Below are positions 1-9,000 of a stretch of DNA of 64,000 nucleotides, one piece after another. This stretch comes from Zoogloea sp. (lineage in GTDB: Bacteria; Pseudomonadota; Gammaproteobacteria; Burkholderiales; Rhodocyclaceae). Numbering within the stretch: the first letter of the stretch is position 1; every line of letters starts with the position of its first letter. A program made the translations under genes and the position numbers. Location of the stretch: positions 1-64,000 of the forward strand of contig NZ_JAKLLN010000006.1 of assembly GCF_023150065.1 (NCBI RefSeq), read 5' to 3'. The notes beneath the pieces are model-generated. The model made no database searches. It was not told where the DNA came from and saw only the letters and a program-made list of their open reading frames with translations.

Positions 1-62
1 TGGCGGGTCGCCTTCTTTGCTGACTTTCTTGGCGAAGCAAGAAAGTCAGTCGCCCGCCGGGG
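1..62. repeat. Intergenic hairpin repeat
   Basis: The sequence holds a long imperfect inverted repeat. The arms CTGACTTTCTT and AAGAAAGTCAG lie inside outer arms GGCGGGTCGCC / CGCCCGCC. This resembles the dispersed intergenic hairpins of beta- and gammaproteobacteria whose accidental translation gives short peptides such as LLTFLAKQES. No protein is supported here. The left edge may be cut by the window. Confidence 0.5.
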
Positions 63-189
63 CGAACACCCGGCCAATGTCACGCAAAAAAAACGGAAAG
101 CCGGCCAGTAACGGCCACCCTGCCAGGCATGGAGAGCCTTACCTGCCGAGGGCGAAAACCCTTTCCATACTTAACGCGAACAGCGCCAA

Positions 190-283
190 TTCATTCGACC
201 TCCGCGCGCTGAATCATTGGCCTGCCTTTGATCGGCGTCCGCGGTCGAATGAATTCGACCCCACATTAGAAGCACCTCGCCCC
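190..283. repeat. Dispersed inverted repeat, TCGAATGAATTCGA family, copy 1
   Basis: Arms TCATTCGACCTCCGCG (near 196) and CGCGGTCGAATGA (near 239) are inverted around a spacer of about 30 bases. The right arm carries the core GTCGAATGAATTCGAC, itself a dyad. A second full copy is at about 19015-19100 and a core-only copy at 60433-60452. All three copies are intergenic. Apart from this repeat I see no gene between positions 63 and 318. Confidence 0.6.
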
Positions 284-319
284 GGCGGGCAAGTGGACCG
301 CTGTCCCGACCGCCAAAGC

Positions 320-354
320 AAAAAGGCCGATTCCTTGCGGAACCGGCCTTTTTG
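320..354 (-). terminator. Rho-independent terminator of the tRNA unit
   Basis: The stem AAAAGGCCGATTCC / GGAACCGGCCTTTT has one mismatch. Read on the minus strand it is followed by a T-rich tail. It lies about 10 bases beyond the 3' end of tRNA-Thr and so should end the tRNA-Gly/tRNA-Thr transcript. The A/T runs on both sides would also let it work in the other direction. Confidence 0.8.
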
Positions 355-363
355 CCAATCGGG

Positions 364-438
364 TGGTGCTCATGGGCAGGATTGAACTGCCGACCTCTCC
401 CTTACCAAGGGAGTGCTCTGCCACTGAGCTACATGAGC
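364..438 (-). tRNA. tRNA-Thr (anticodon GGU)
   Basis: On the minus strand the 75-base sequence folds as a cloverleaf: acceptor GCTCATG paired with CATGAGC, then ACCA. The anticodon stem CTCCC/GGGAG encloses the loop TTGGTAA, giving anticodon GGT (reads ACC/ACU). The T-arm GTTCAATCC is present and CCA is encoded. In many betaproteobacteria tRNA-Gly and tRNA-Thr precede a tuf gene, but no tuf follows here; a terminator and repeats come next. Confidence 0.95.
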
Positions 439-487
439 CTTATCCCATTGTGTCCTGGCCAGATGGCTGTCTGGGGGACGGGAAAAC

Positions 488-563
488 TGGAGCGGCAGAA
501 GAGTCTCGAACTCTCGACCTCAACCTTGGCAAGGTTGCGCTCTACCAACTGAGCTACTGCCGC
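488..563 (-). tRNA. tRNA-Gly (anticodon GCC)
   Basis: The 76-base minus-strand cloverleaf has acceptor GCGGCAG/CTGCCGC and an encoded CCA. The anticodon stem CAACC/GGTTG encloses the loop TTGCCAA, so the anticodon is GCC. The D-arm AGCTCAGTTGGTAGAGC and T-arm GTTCGAGAC are canonical. It is co-transcribed with tRNA-Thr 49 bases downstream. The tRNA-Tyr often found first in this cluster is not seen. Confidence 0.95.
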
Positions 564-618
564 ATTGGACTTTAAGTACTGCAGACGCCTGTTGAAAGCG
601 CCTTGTCCGAAGGCCGGC

Positions 619-646
619 ACTATACAGGAAACCCGCGATTTGTGAA
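619..646 (-). promoter_or_regulatory. Sigma-70 promoter of the tRNA operon
   Basis: On the minus strand TTCACA (plus 641-646) and TATAGT (plus 619-624) are separated by 16 bases. They lie about 55 bases upstream of tRNA-Gly. Spacing and sequence are close to a strong vegetative promoter. Confidence 0.7.
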
Positions 647-862
647 GCCCGCGATTGAAAAAATTCATCCATGCCCGGAGGCGGGATGGGGGTGGGGGGG
701 CTTTCGGGTGGGGAATGTCTTTTCATTTCAAGGCTGTACCGGGCACGCGGGGCAGGGCGTCGAGACCTCCTTTGGTGCAGCGGCGGCGGGTGATGCCGGG
801 TTCTTGTGCATGGGCTGCCTGGCGGTGGCGCTAAATCCTTGATTTTTCGTGTCCTCGGCCCT
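647..862. other. Intergenic stretch without a recognisable gene
   Basis: This is G-rich sequence (runs such as GGGGGTGGGGGG near 690) between the divergent tRNA and glnK promoters. Reading frames crossing it have no convincing start, ribosome binding site or known motif. I see no repeat or RNA gene in it. Confidence 0.5.
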
Positions 863-878
863 TGGCACAGCTCCTGCT
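863..878 (+). promoter_or_regulatory. Sigma-54 (RpoN) promoter of glnK-amtB
   Basis: TGGCACAGCTCCTGCT matches the -24/-12 consensus (TGGCAC, five bases, then TGC). It starts about 130 bases before glnK and 43 bases before a short leader reading frame. RpoN with NtrC control is the known mode for glnK-amtB, so nitrogen-limitation control is likely. A near-identical element (TGGCACGGCCCCTGCT) precedes the aldehyde dehydrogenase at 55.4 kb. Confidence 0.8.
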
Positions 879-920
879 TCTTATTGAGAAACTTTTTTTC
901 ATTGAGTGCAAACAGGAGCC

Positions 921-1330
<410 letters not shown>

Positions 1331-1340
1331 GGAGAATCCC

Positions 1341-2735
1341 ATGAAACGCTTGCTCGCTTTCGCGCCCTTCCTTGCGGCCGCACTCTTTTCCACCCCGGGC
1401 TGGGCCGACGGTGCCCCGCCGGCGCCGGTACCCAACAAGGGCGACACCGCCTGGCTGATCACCGCCACCTTGCTGGTGGTGATGATGGCCACCCCGGGCC
1501 TCGGCCTGTTCTATGGCGGCATGGTCCGCGCCAAGAACATGCTGTCCGTGCTCATGCAGACCCTGGTGATCTTCTGTCTGCTCGGCGTGCTGTGGGCCGT
1601 GTATGGCTACAGCCTGGCCTTCACCGACGGCAATGCCTTCATCGGCGGCTTCGACAAACTGTTCATGAAGGGGGTGACGCCCGAGACGGTAGTGGCCACC
1701 TTCAGCAAGGGCGTGGTGCTGCCCGAATACCTGTTCGCCTCCTTCGAGCTGACCTTCGCCGCCATCACGCCGGCGCTGATCATCGGGGGCTTCGCCGAGC
1801 GCATCAAGTTCTCGGCGGTGCTGATCTTCATGGTGCTGTGGTTCACCTTCTCCTACATCCCGATGGCCCACATGGTCTGGTACTGGGCCGGCCCGGATGC
1901 CTTCACCTCGGCCGAAGCTGCGGCCAAGGCGGGCGAGTTCGCCGGTTTCCTGTTCAACAAGGGCGCGCTGGACTTTGCAGGCGGCACGGTGGTGCACATC
2001 AACGCCGGCGTGGCCGCGCTGGTGGGGGCCTACATGGTGGGGCCGCGCATCGGCTACCGTCGTGAGTCCATGGCTCCCCACAGCCTGACCATGACCCTGG
2101 TCGGCGCCTCGCTGCTGTTCGTGGGCTGGTTCGGCTTCAACGTGGGTTCGGCGCTGGAAGCCGGTGCCACCGCCAGCCTGGCCTTCTTCAACACCCTGGT
2201 CGCCACCTGCGCCGCCACGGTGGCGTGGACCATCGTCGAGGCGATCTTCAAGGGCAAGCCGTCGATGCTGGGTGCCGTCTCCGGCGCCATTGCCGGCCTG
2301 GTGGTGATCACCCCGGCCTGCGGCCTGGTCGGCCCCATGGGCGCCATCATCATGGGCTTCCTCGGCGGCATCGTGTGCTACTGGGGCGTCAATGGCCTCA
2401 AGCGCATGCTGGGTGTGGATGACAGCCTCGACGTGTTCGGCGTGCATGGCGTGGGCGGCATCCTGGGGGCCCTGCTGGTCGGCGTGTTTGCCGCGCCGGA
2501 GCTGGGCGGTGCCGGTGTATGGGACTACGTGGCCAATGCGCCCGGCACCTTCGACATGGGCGCCCAGATGGTGGCCCAGGCCTGGGGTGTGGGTACGGCG
2601 GTGGTGTGGTCCGGGGTGGTGTCCTACATCGCCTTCAAGCTCATCGACCTGACCATCGGCCTGCGCGTCAGCGAGGAGGACGAGCGGGAAGGCCTCGACT
2701 TGAGCGCCCACGGCGAGTCGGCCTACCACCACTGA
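1341..2735 (+). CDS. amtB: Ammonium transporter
   Basis: This is a 464-residue inner-membrane channel for ammonium. An N-terminal signal peptide (about residues 1-22, ending GWADG) is followed by eleven expected membrane segments. Hallmarks are GLFYGGMVRAKN and the twin pore histidines in VVHINAGVAALVGA and DVFGVHGVGGILGALLVG. The ATG at 1341 is chosen because AAGGAG precedes it and the signal peptide begins there. GlnK, encoded just upstream, is the expected gate. Amt proteins can also carry methylammonium, which is relevant to the methylamine genes that follow. Confidence 0.96.
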   Translation: MKRLLAFAPFLAAALFSTPGWADGAPPAPVPNKGDTAWLITATLLVVMMATPGLGLFYGGMVRAKNMLSVLMQTLVIFCLLGVLWAVYGYSLAFTDGNAFIGGFDKLFMKGVTPETVVATFSKGVVLPEYLFASFELTFAAITPALIIGGFAERIKFSAVLIFMVLWFTFSYIPMAHMVWYWAGPDAFTSAEAAAKAGEFAGFLFNKGALDFAGGTVVHINAGVAALVGAYMVGPRIGYRRESMAPHSLTMTLVGASLLFVGWFGFNVGSALEAGATASLAFFNTLVATCAATVAWTIVEAIFKGKPSMLGAVSGAIAGLVVITPACGLVGPMGAIIMGFLGGIVCYWGVNGLKRMLGVDDSLDVFGVHGVGGILGALLVGVFAAPELGGAGVWDYVANAPGTFDMGAQMVAQAWGVGTAVVWSGVVSYIAFKLIDLTIGLRVSEEDEREGLDLSAHGESAYHH

Positions 2736-2754
2736 TCCATCCGCTGTCTGCTGC

Positions 2755-2795
2755 AGGGCCTACCCCGTCCGGATGTTCCGGGCGGGGCAGGCCCT
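2755..2795. terminator. Hairpin between convergent amtB and the XRE regulator
   Basis: A strong stem of about 19 base pairs with two mismatches (AGGGCCTACCCCGTCCGGA with its partner TCCGGGCGGGGCAGGCCCT) sits 20 bases after the amtB stop and 13 bases from the regulator stop. There is no T-run on either side. It could act as a transcription block or mRNA 3' stabiliser for both genes. Confidence 0.5.
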
Positions 2796-2807
2796 GGTGG
2801 CCTGGGC

Positions 2808-3410
2808 TCAGGTGGCGTCGCCCGGGTTGGGGTACATCAGCACGCTGAGAAAGCGGATCGGGCATTGGGTGAGCTTCTCGGGACCGTGCGGGATATCGGC
2901 CCGGAAGGTGAGGGAATCCCCCGGGGTGAGCACATAGGTGTTCTGCCCGTGGCGGTACTCGATCTCGCCTTCGAGCATGTAGATGAACTCGGTGCCCGGG
3001 TGCTCGAAGATCGGGAAGGTTTCGGATTCGTGGTCGATGGTGATCAGGAAGGGCTCGAAGACCTTGGTCGGGCCCTGATCGTAAGCCAGCAGATGATAGG
3101 TGTGGCCCTTCTTGGTGCCCCGCCGCACCACCTCCATGCCTTCCCCCTTCTTCACCAGCTGTGCGCTCCCGTCGCGCACGTCGTAGCCCCGGAACAGGGT
3201 GGCGATGGACACCCCCAGGGCGCCGGCCAGGCGCGACAGGGTGTCGAGGCTGGTGGCGGTCTGGGCGTTCTCGATCTTCGACAGCATGCCCCGACTGATG
3301 CCCGCCAGGCTGGCCACGTCGGCGATGGTCAGCCCATGTTTCTGGCGCAGATCACGAATGGTGTTGCCCAGGTAGCGCTCCAGGCTGCCGGAGCTGTCGG
3401 TGTCGCTCAT
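2808..3410 (-). CDS. XRE-cupin transcriptional regulator
   Basis: This 200-residue regulator has a lambda-repressor-type helix-turn-helix (about residues 12-66, TIADVASLAGISRGMLSKIE) and a C-terminal cupin (about 118-190, HPGTEFIYMLEGEIEY and TPGDSLTFRADIPHG). XRE-cupin regulators usually respond to a small-molecule ligand bound in the cupin. The gene is divergent from purU and the methylamine cluster, sharing a 149-base control region with A-rich direct repeats. It is therefore the likely regulator of that cluster; the ligand is unknown. ATG at 3410 follows GGAGATCCCCC on its strand. Confidence 0.85.
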   Translation of the reverse strand: MSDTDSSGSLERYLGNTIRDLRQKHGLTIADVASLAGISRGMLSKIENAQTATSLDTLSRLAGALGVSIATLFRGYDVRDGSAQLVKKGEGMEVVRRGTKKGHTYHLLAYDQGPTKVFEPFLITIDHESETFPIFEHPGTEFIYMLEGEIEYRHGQNTYVLTPGDSLTFRADIPHGPEKLTQCPIRFLSVLMYPNPGDAT

Positions 3411-3470
3411 GGGGGATCTCCCGCCGAAATAAGGATGCCGGGATTATTGCACAGGCGGCATTTGTTTCAC

Positions 3471-3530
3471 TGTAGGAAAAATAGTTGACATGATTCGGGG
3501 TGCGATGCACCATACGAAAAAATAATTCTC
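3471..3530 (+). promoter_or_regulatory. Divergent control region with A-rich direct repeats
   Basis: Two similar boxes, TAGGAAAAATAGTTGACA (from 3473) and TACGAAAAAATAATTCTC (from 3513), lie 40 bases apart in the AT-rich gap between the regulator and purU. TTGACA at 3484-3489 could be a -35 element for purU; no good -10 is obvious. The boxes are candidate operators for the divergent XRE-cupin protein. Confidence 0.35.
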
Positions 3531-3559
3531 TACATGAACTTCCTGACGGAGTTGAGAGC

Positions 3560-4420
3560 ATGTCATCGAGTCGTCGTTACACCCTGTCCCTGTCCTGCCC
3601 TGATCGGGTTGGCATCGTGGCCGCCGTGAGTGGCTTCCTGGCCCAGAACCAGGGCTGGATCACCGAAGCCAATCACCACGCCGACGCCGAGGCAGGCCGC
3701 TTCTTCATGCGCCAGGAGATCCTGGCCGACTCGCTGCCCTTCGGCATCGAGGCCCTGCGCGACAAGTTCGCCCCCATCGCCGCCGAGTTCCAGATGGACT
3801 GGCGCATCAGCGACAGCGCCCGCAAGAAGCGCGTGGTGATCCTGGTGTCCAAGCAGGAGCACTGTCTGTACGACCTGCTGGCGCGCTGGCAGGCCGACGA
3901 GCTGAACATCGAGATCCCCTGTGTGATCTCCAACCACGAGACCTTCCGCGGCTTCGTGGAATGGCACGGCATCCCCTTCCATCACGTGCCGGTCACGCCG
4001 GAGAACAAGCCGGCGGCCTACGCCAAGGTGGCCGACCTGTTCCGCGAAGCCGAAGGCGATGTGATGGTGCTGGCCCGCTACATGCAGATCCTGTCGCCCG
4101 AGCTGTGCGAGAACTACCCGGGGCAGATCATCAACATCCACCACAGCTTTTTGCCCAGCTTCGTCGGCGCCAAGCCCTACCACCAGGCCTACACCCGGGG
4201 CGTGAAGCTGATCGGCGCCACCTGCCACTACGTGACCAGCGAGCTGGACCAGGGGCCGATCATCGAACAGGACGTGATCCGGGTGGACCACTCGGACGCC
4301 CCGGACGACCTGGTGCGCTATGGCAAGGACATCGAGAAGGCCGTACTGGCCCGGGGCCTGCGCTACCACCTGGAAGACCGGGTGCTGGTGCATGGCAACA
4401 AGACGGTCGTCTTCCGATGA
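3560..4420 (+). CDS. purU: Formyltetrahydrofolate deformylase
   Basis: This 286-residue cytosolic enzyme hydrolyses 10-formyl-THF to THF and formate. An N-terminal ACT domain (about 5-85, YTLSLSCPDRVGIVAAVSGF) precedes a formyltransferase-fold domain with the catalytic NIHHSFLPSFVGAKPYHQA and LDQGPIIEQD motifs. ATG at 3560 follows GGAG; longer upstream frames lack a site. It heads the methylamine cluster, so it probably disposes of the C1 unit released by N-methylglutamate dehydrogenase after FolD action. A REP element separates it from mgdA. Confidence 0.95.
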   Translation: MSSSRRYTLSLSCPDRVGIVAAVSGFLAQNQGWITEANHHADAEAGRFFMRQEILADSLPFGIEALRDKFAPIAAEFQMDWRISDSARKKRVVILVSKQEHCLYDLLARWQADELNIEIPCVISNHETFRGFVEWHGIPFHHVPVTPENKPAAYAKVADLFREAEGDVMVLARYMQILSPELCENYPGQIINIHHSFLPSFVGAKPYHQAYTRGVKLIGATCHYVTSELDQGPIIEQDVIRVDHSDAPDDLVRYGKDIEKAVLARGLRYHLEDRVLVHGNKTVVFR

Positions 4421-4435
4421 GCCCGGCCACCCCCC

Positions 4436-4461
4436 GTAGGGGCGACTTCAGTCGCCCGCGG
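4436..4461 (+). repeat. GTAG-headed REP element, single copy
   Basis: The element is a GTAG head then the dyad GGGCGACTTCAGTCGCCC (GGGCGACT/AGTCGCCC around TC). This is the architecture of REP sequences linked to RAYT transposases. It sits between purU and mgdA and could modulate read-through or mRNA stability inside the cluster. An inverted pair of the same family lies at 14080-14165. No RAYT gene is in the window. Confidence 0.75.
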
Positions 4462-4543
4462 ACGCTGATCACCGGCCTGCCCTTCATCCCCGTGCTGCGG
4501 GCGGCCCAAGCCGTTTCCCGCATGGCTATCTGAGGACTCGAAA

Positions 4544-5785
4544 ATGCCCTGGCGACTCCTGCGCTTTGCGCTGAACAAGAAGCATCCGGAGCCCCGGATG
4601 TTCACCTTCCACGAGAAGCTCAAGCCGAGCTACGACGTGGTCATCATCGGGGCCGGCGGCCACGGCCTGTCGGCGGCCTACTACCTGGCCAAGGAGCACG
4701 GCATCACCAATGTGTGCGTGCTCGAGAAGGGCTACATCGGCGGCGGCAACACCGGCCGCAACACCACCATCATCCGCTCCAACTACCTGACCCCCGAGGG
4801 CGTCAAGTTCTACGACGAGTCGGTGAAGCTGTGGCAGGACCTATCCACCGACTTCGACCTGAACCTGTTCTACGCCAACCGCGGCCACTTCACCCTGGCC
4901 CACACCGACTCCGCCCTGCGCACCATGCGCTGGCGTGCCGAGGTGAACAAGCACTACGGGGTGAACTCCGAGGTGGTCGGCCCGGAGGCGGTGAAGGAAG
5001 CCGCGCCGATGATCGACCTGTCCTGTGCCGGCCACGCCCCCATCCTCGGCGCCCTGTACCACGCGCCGGGTTCGGTGGCCCGCCACGACGCGGTGGCCTG
5101 GGGTTACGGCCGCGGTGCCGACCAGCGCGGCGTGGAGATCCACCAGCAGACCGAAGTACTGGGCATCGATGTGCAGGCCGGCAAGGTCAAGGGCGTCAAG
5201 ACATCCCGCGGCTACATCTCCACCGGCAAGGTGCTGTGTGCCGTGGCCGGCTCCACCCCGCGCATCCTCAAGATGGTGGACGTCAAGACGCCCCTCTACA
5301 TCCACCCGCTGCAGGCCATGGTCAGCGAGCCCATCAAGCCCTGGCTCGACCCCATCCTGGTGTCCGGCAGCCTGCACGTCTACATCAGCCAGTCGGCCCG
5401 CGGCGAGCTGGTGATGGGCGCCTCCCTGGACCCGTACGAGCTGCACGGCACCCGCTCCACCCTGGATTTTGTCGAGGGCCTCAGCACCCACATGCTGGAG
5501 ATGTTCCCCTTCCTCTCCGGTGTGAAGGTGATGCGCCAGTGGGCCGGCATGGCCGACATGACCCCCGACTTCGCCCCGATCATGGGCAAGACCCCGGTCG
5601 AAGGTTTCTACCTGGATTCCGGCTGGGGCACCTGGGGCTTCAAGGCCACCCCCGTCTGCGGCAAGACCATGGCCCACACCCTGGTCAACGACACCCCGCA
5701 TCCGCTGATCACCGGCTTCTCCATGGACCGCTTCCGCAACTACGCCCTCACCGGCGAAAAGGGCGCAGCGAGCGTGGGCCACTGA
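4544..5785 (+). CDS. mgdA: N-methylglutamate dehydrogenase subunit A (sarcosine oxidase beta-like)
   Basis: This 413-residue flavoprotein oxidises an N-methyl amino acid. It has an N-terminal FAD Rossmann motif (VVIIGAGGHGLSAAYYLA, about 32-49) and a D-amino-acid-oxidase fold. RHDAV with His181 aligns with the histidine that carries covalent FMN in heterotetrameric sarcosine oxidase. Sequence alone cannot separate N-methylglutamate dehydrogenase from sarcosine oxidase. Linkage to gmaS and mgsABC favours the former. GAGG lies upstream of ATG 4544, and mgdB starts 25 bases downstream. Confidence 0.85.
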   Translation: MPWRLLRFALNKKHPEPRMFTFHEKLKPSYDVVIIGAGGHGLSAAYYLAKEHGITNVCVLEKGYIGGGNTGRNTTIIRSNYLTPEGVKFYDESVKLWQDLSTDFDLNLFYANRGHFTLAHTDSALRTMRWRAEVNKHYGVNSEVVGPEAVKEAAPMIDLSCAGHAPILGALYHAPGSVARHDAVAWGYGRGADQRGVEIHQQTEVLGIDVQAGKVKGVKTSRGYISTGKVLCAVAGSTPRILKMVDVKTPLYIHPLQAMVSEPIKPWLDPILVSGSLHVYISQSARGELVMGASLDPYELHGTRSTLDFVEGLSTHMLEMFPFLSGVKVMRQWAGMADMTPDFAPIMGKTPVEGFYLDSGWGTWGFKATPVCGKTMAHTLVNDTPHPLITGFSMDRFRNYALTGEKGAASVGH

Positions 5786-5810
5786 GTCGGCCACCGAGAG
5801 GAAAACCACC

Positions 5811-6068
5811 ATGAAGATCCTGACCTGCCCCCTCAACGGCCCCCGCCCCGTCTCCGAGTTTTTCTACTGGGGCGAAGTGCGCCCCATGCCCAACCCGAAC
5901 CTGGCCAGCGACGACGAATGGGCCGACTACGTCTTCAACCGCAACGGCGCTCCCGGGGTGAAGAAGGAGTGGTGGTGCCACACCCCCAGCAACACCTGGT
6001 TCATCGCCGAGCGTGACACCGAGAAGGACGTCGTGCTCAAGACCTACTTTCATCAGGGAGAAGAATGA
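5811..6068 (+). CDS. mgdB: N-methylglutamate dehydrogenase subunit B (sarcosine oxidase delta-like)
   Basis: This 85-residue zinc-binding small subunit belongs to the heterotetrameric sarcosine oxidase delta family. The N-terminal CPLNGPRPVSEFFYWGE and the Trp/Cys/His segment KKEWWCHTPSNTWF are the family's hallmark and include likely zinc ligands. It is expected to cap the alpha/beta subunits. GAGAGGAAAACC precedes the ATG. Its TGA overlaps the next start as ATGA, implying coupled translation. Confidence 0.9.
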   Translation: MKILTCPLNGPRPVSEFFYWGEVRPMPNPNLASDDEWADYVFNRNGAPGVKKEWWCHTPSNTWFIAERDTEKDVVLKTYFHQGEE

Positions 6069-9000
6069 TGCGTTTGCCCGCCACCAGCGGCGAGTGGATC
6101 GACCGCTCCCGCCCCCTCGAATTCCGCTTCGAAGGCCGCAGCTACAAGGGCTACGAGGGCGACACCATCAGCTCGGCCCTGTGGGGCGCCGATGTGCGCG
6201 TCCTCGGCCGCAGCTTCAAGTACCACCGGCCGCGGGGCGTGCTGTCCCTGGCCAACCATGACACCAACGCCCTGCACCAGCTGGGCGGCACCCCCAACGT
6301 GCGCGCCGACGTCACCCCGCTCGTCGCCGGCATGGACCTGAACGCGGTCAACACCTTCGGCAGCCTCGAAGCCGACAAGGGCCGCTTCCTGGGCAAGATG
6401 GCGCGCTTCCTGCCGGTGGGCTTCTATTACAAGGCCTTCCACACCCGCAAGCTCTTCCCCATGTGGGAGCGCATGTTCCGCTACATGACCGGCCTCGGCC
6501 GGGTGGATCTGCAGGCGCCCCATCGCAGCACCCCCAAGGCCTACGACTTCTGTGACGTGCTGGTGATCGGCGCCGGGCCCTCCGGCCTGTCGGCCGCCCT
6601 CTCCGCCGCCGCCCAGGGCGCCGACGTGGTGGTGGTGGATGAGAACGCCCGGGCCGGTGGCAGCGCCAGCTACCAGATCGGCAACGAAGCCAGCCGCCGT
6701 CGCCTGCTCGCCGAGCTGCTCGTCAAGGTGGCGGCCCAGCCGCGCATCCGCGTGCTCACCGGCACCTACGCCGCCGGTTACTACAAGGACCACTGGATTC
6801 CCCTGGTCAGCGCTGAGCGCATGCTCAAGATGCGCGCCGGCAGCGTGGTGGTGGCCAGCGGCGCCTTCGAGCAGCCTGCCGTCTTCCACAACAACGACCT
6901 GCCCGGCGTGATGCTGGCCAGCGCCGCCCAGCGCCTGATGTACCGCTACGGCGTCAAGCCGGTGAACAAGGCGGTGGTGCTGGTCGCCAACGCCGACGGC
7001 TACCGGGCCGCTCTCGACCTGCTGGCCCAGGGTGTGGGTGTGGCCGCCGTGGTGGACCTGCGCTCCACCGCCGGCAGCGCCGACCCCCTGGCGCGCCTGC
7101 TGCAGCAGTCCGGTGTCGAGATCCTCGGCGGCCACGCCGTGGTCGAAGCCCTGCCCGACGGCAAGGGCCTGTGCGCCGGCGCCCGCGTTGCGCCGCTGCA
7201 GGCCGATGGCAGCCCCGGCGCCAGCCGCCGCGACATCGCCTGCGACGGCATCCTGATGAGCACCGGCTGGGCGCCCGCCGCCAACCTGCTGTACCAGGCC
7301 GGCACCCGCATGCGCTACGACAGGAAGGTCGAACAGTTCGTCCCCGACGTGCTGCCCGACGGCGTGTTTGCCTGTGGCCGCGTCAATGGCGTGCATGAGC
7401 TGGCCCGGCGCATGGCCGACGGCACCCGCGCCGGCAGCCACGCCGCCGCCGCCGCCGGCTTCGGCCAGGCCAGCGGCGAGGCCCTGCCCCCCGAAGCCGA
7501 GAGCCCCAGCCACCCCTGGCCCATCGTCGATCACCCGGCCGGCAAGAACTTCGTCGATTTCGATGAAGACCTGCAGTTCAAGGATTTCTGCAACGCCGTG
7601 CAGGAGGGCTTCGACAACATCGAGCTGCTCAAGCGCTTCTCCACCAACGGCATGGGCCCCAGCCAGGGCAAGCACTCCAACATGAACGGGCTGCGCATCC
7701 TGGCCCGCCTCACCGGCAAGGAGCCCCAGCAGGTCGGCACCACCACGGCGCGCCCCTTCTACCACCCGGTCCCCATGGCCATCCTGGCCGGGCGCGGCTT
7801 CAACCCGGAGCGTCGCACCCCCCTCACCAGCCGCCACGACGCCCTCGGCGCCAAGTGGATGCCGGCCGGCGTGTGGCAGCGCCCCGAGTATTACCAGGTC
7901 GCCGGCCAGGACCGCCTGGCCTGCATCCGCGGCGAGGCCCATGCGGTGCGCAACGGCGTCGGCATCATCGACGTGGGCACCCTGGGCAAGCTGGAGGTCA
8001 TCGGCCCCCAGGCCGCCGAGTTCCTGGAGCGGGTGTACACCTCCAACTACGCCAACCTCAAGGTCGGCATGACCCGCTACGCCGTGATGTGCGACGAGTC
8101 CGGCGTGGTCATCGACGACGGCGTGGTGGCCCGCCTGGCTGACGACCACTTCTACTTCACCACCACCACCTCCGGGGCCGCCACGATCTACAGGGAGCTG
8201 TCGCGCCTCAATACGATGTGGCGCCTGGACTGCGGCATCGTCAATCACACCGGCGCCTTTGCCGCGGTGAACCTGGCCGGGCCGAAATCCCGCGAGGTGC
8301 TGGCCGGCCTCACCGGCATGGACTTGTCGGCCGCCGCCTTCCCCTACCTGGCGGTGCGCGAGGGCGAGGTGGCCGGCATTGCCGCCCGCCTGATGCGGGT
8401 CGGCTTCGTCGGCGAGTGGGGGTACGAGATCCACGTGCCCGCCGCCAGCGGCGGTGCCCTGTGGGACGCCCTGATGCAGGCCGGCAGGGCCCATGGCATT
8501 CGCCCCTTCGGTGTGGAGGCCCAGCGCCTGCTGCGCCTCGAGAAGGGTCACATCATCATCAGCCAGGACACCGATGGCCTCACCACCCCGCTGGAGGTGG
8601 GCATGGACTGGGCGGTGAAGATGACCAAGCCCTTCTTCGTCGGCCAGCGCAGCCTCGCCGCCATCGCCAGGAAGCCGCGCAAGCAGCAGCTCGCCGGCAT
8701 CACCTTCCCGGTGGGCTACAGCGGCGCCGTGCCCCTGGAGTGCAACCTGGTCATCGACGGCAGCGACATCGCCGGCCGCGTCACCAGCATCGCCTTCAGC
8801 CCCAGCCTCGATCGCACCATCGGCCTGGCCTTCCTGCGGCCCGATCTGGCCGTCCCCGGCGGCACCGTCAGCATCCGCCTCACCGACGGCACGCTGGTGC
8901 AGGCCCAGGTCAGCACCACCCCGTTCTACGACCCGGACAACCTCAAGCAGAAGGAGGCCGCAGAGAGCGCTGCGCCGGGCCGTCCCCAAGCAGGCTCGCA

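Noticed and set aside
364-563. Further tRNA (Tyr) or tuf gene in the tRNA unit
   Set aside because: No third cloverleaf is found upstream and no elongation-factor frame follows downstream.
603-842. Open frame of 79 codons between the tRNA unit and glnK
   Set aside because: No ribosome binding site, unusual composition, and it overlaps the tRNA promoter.
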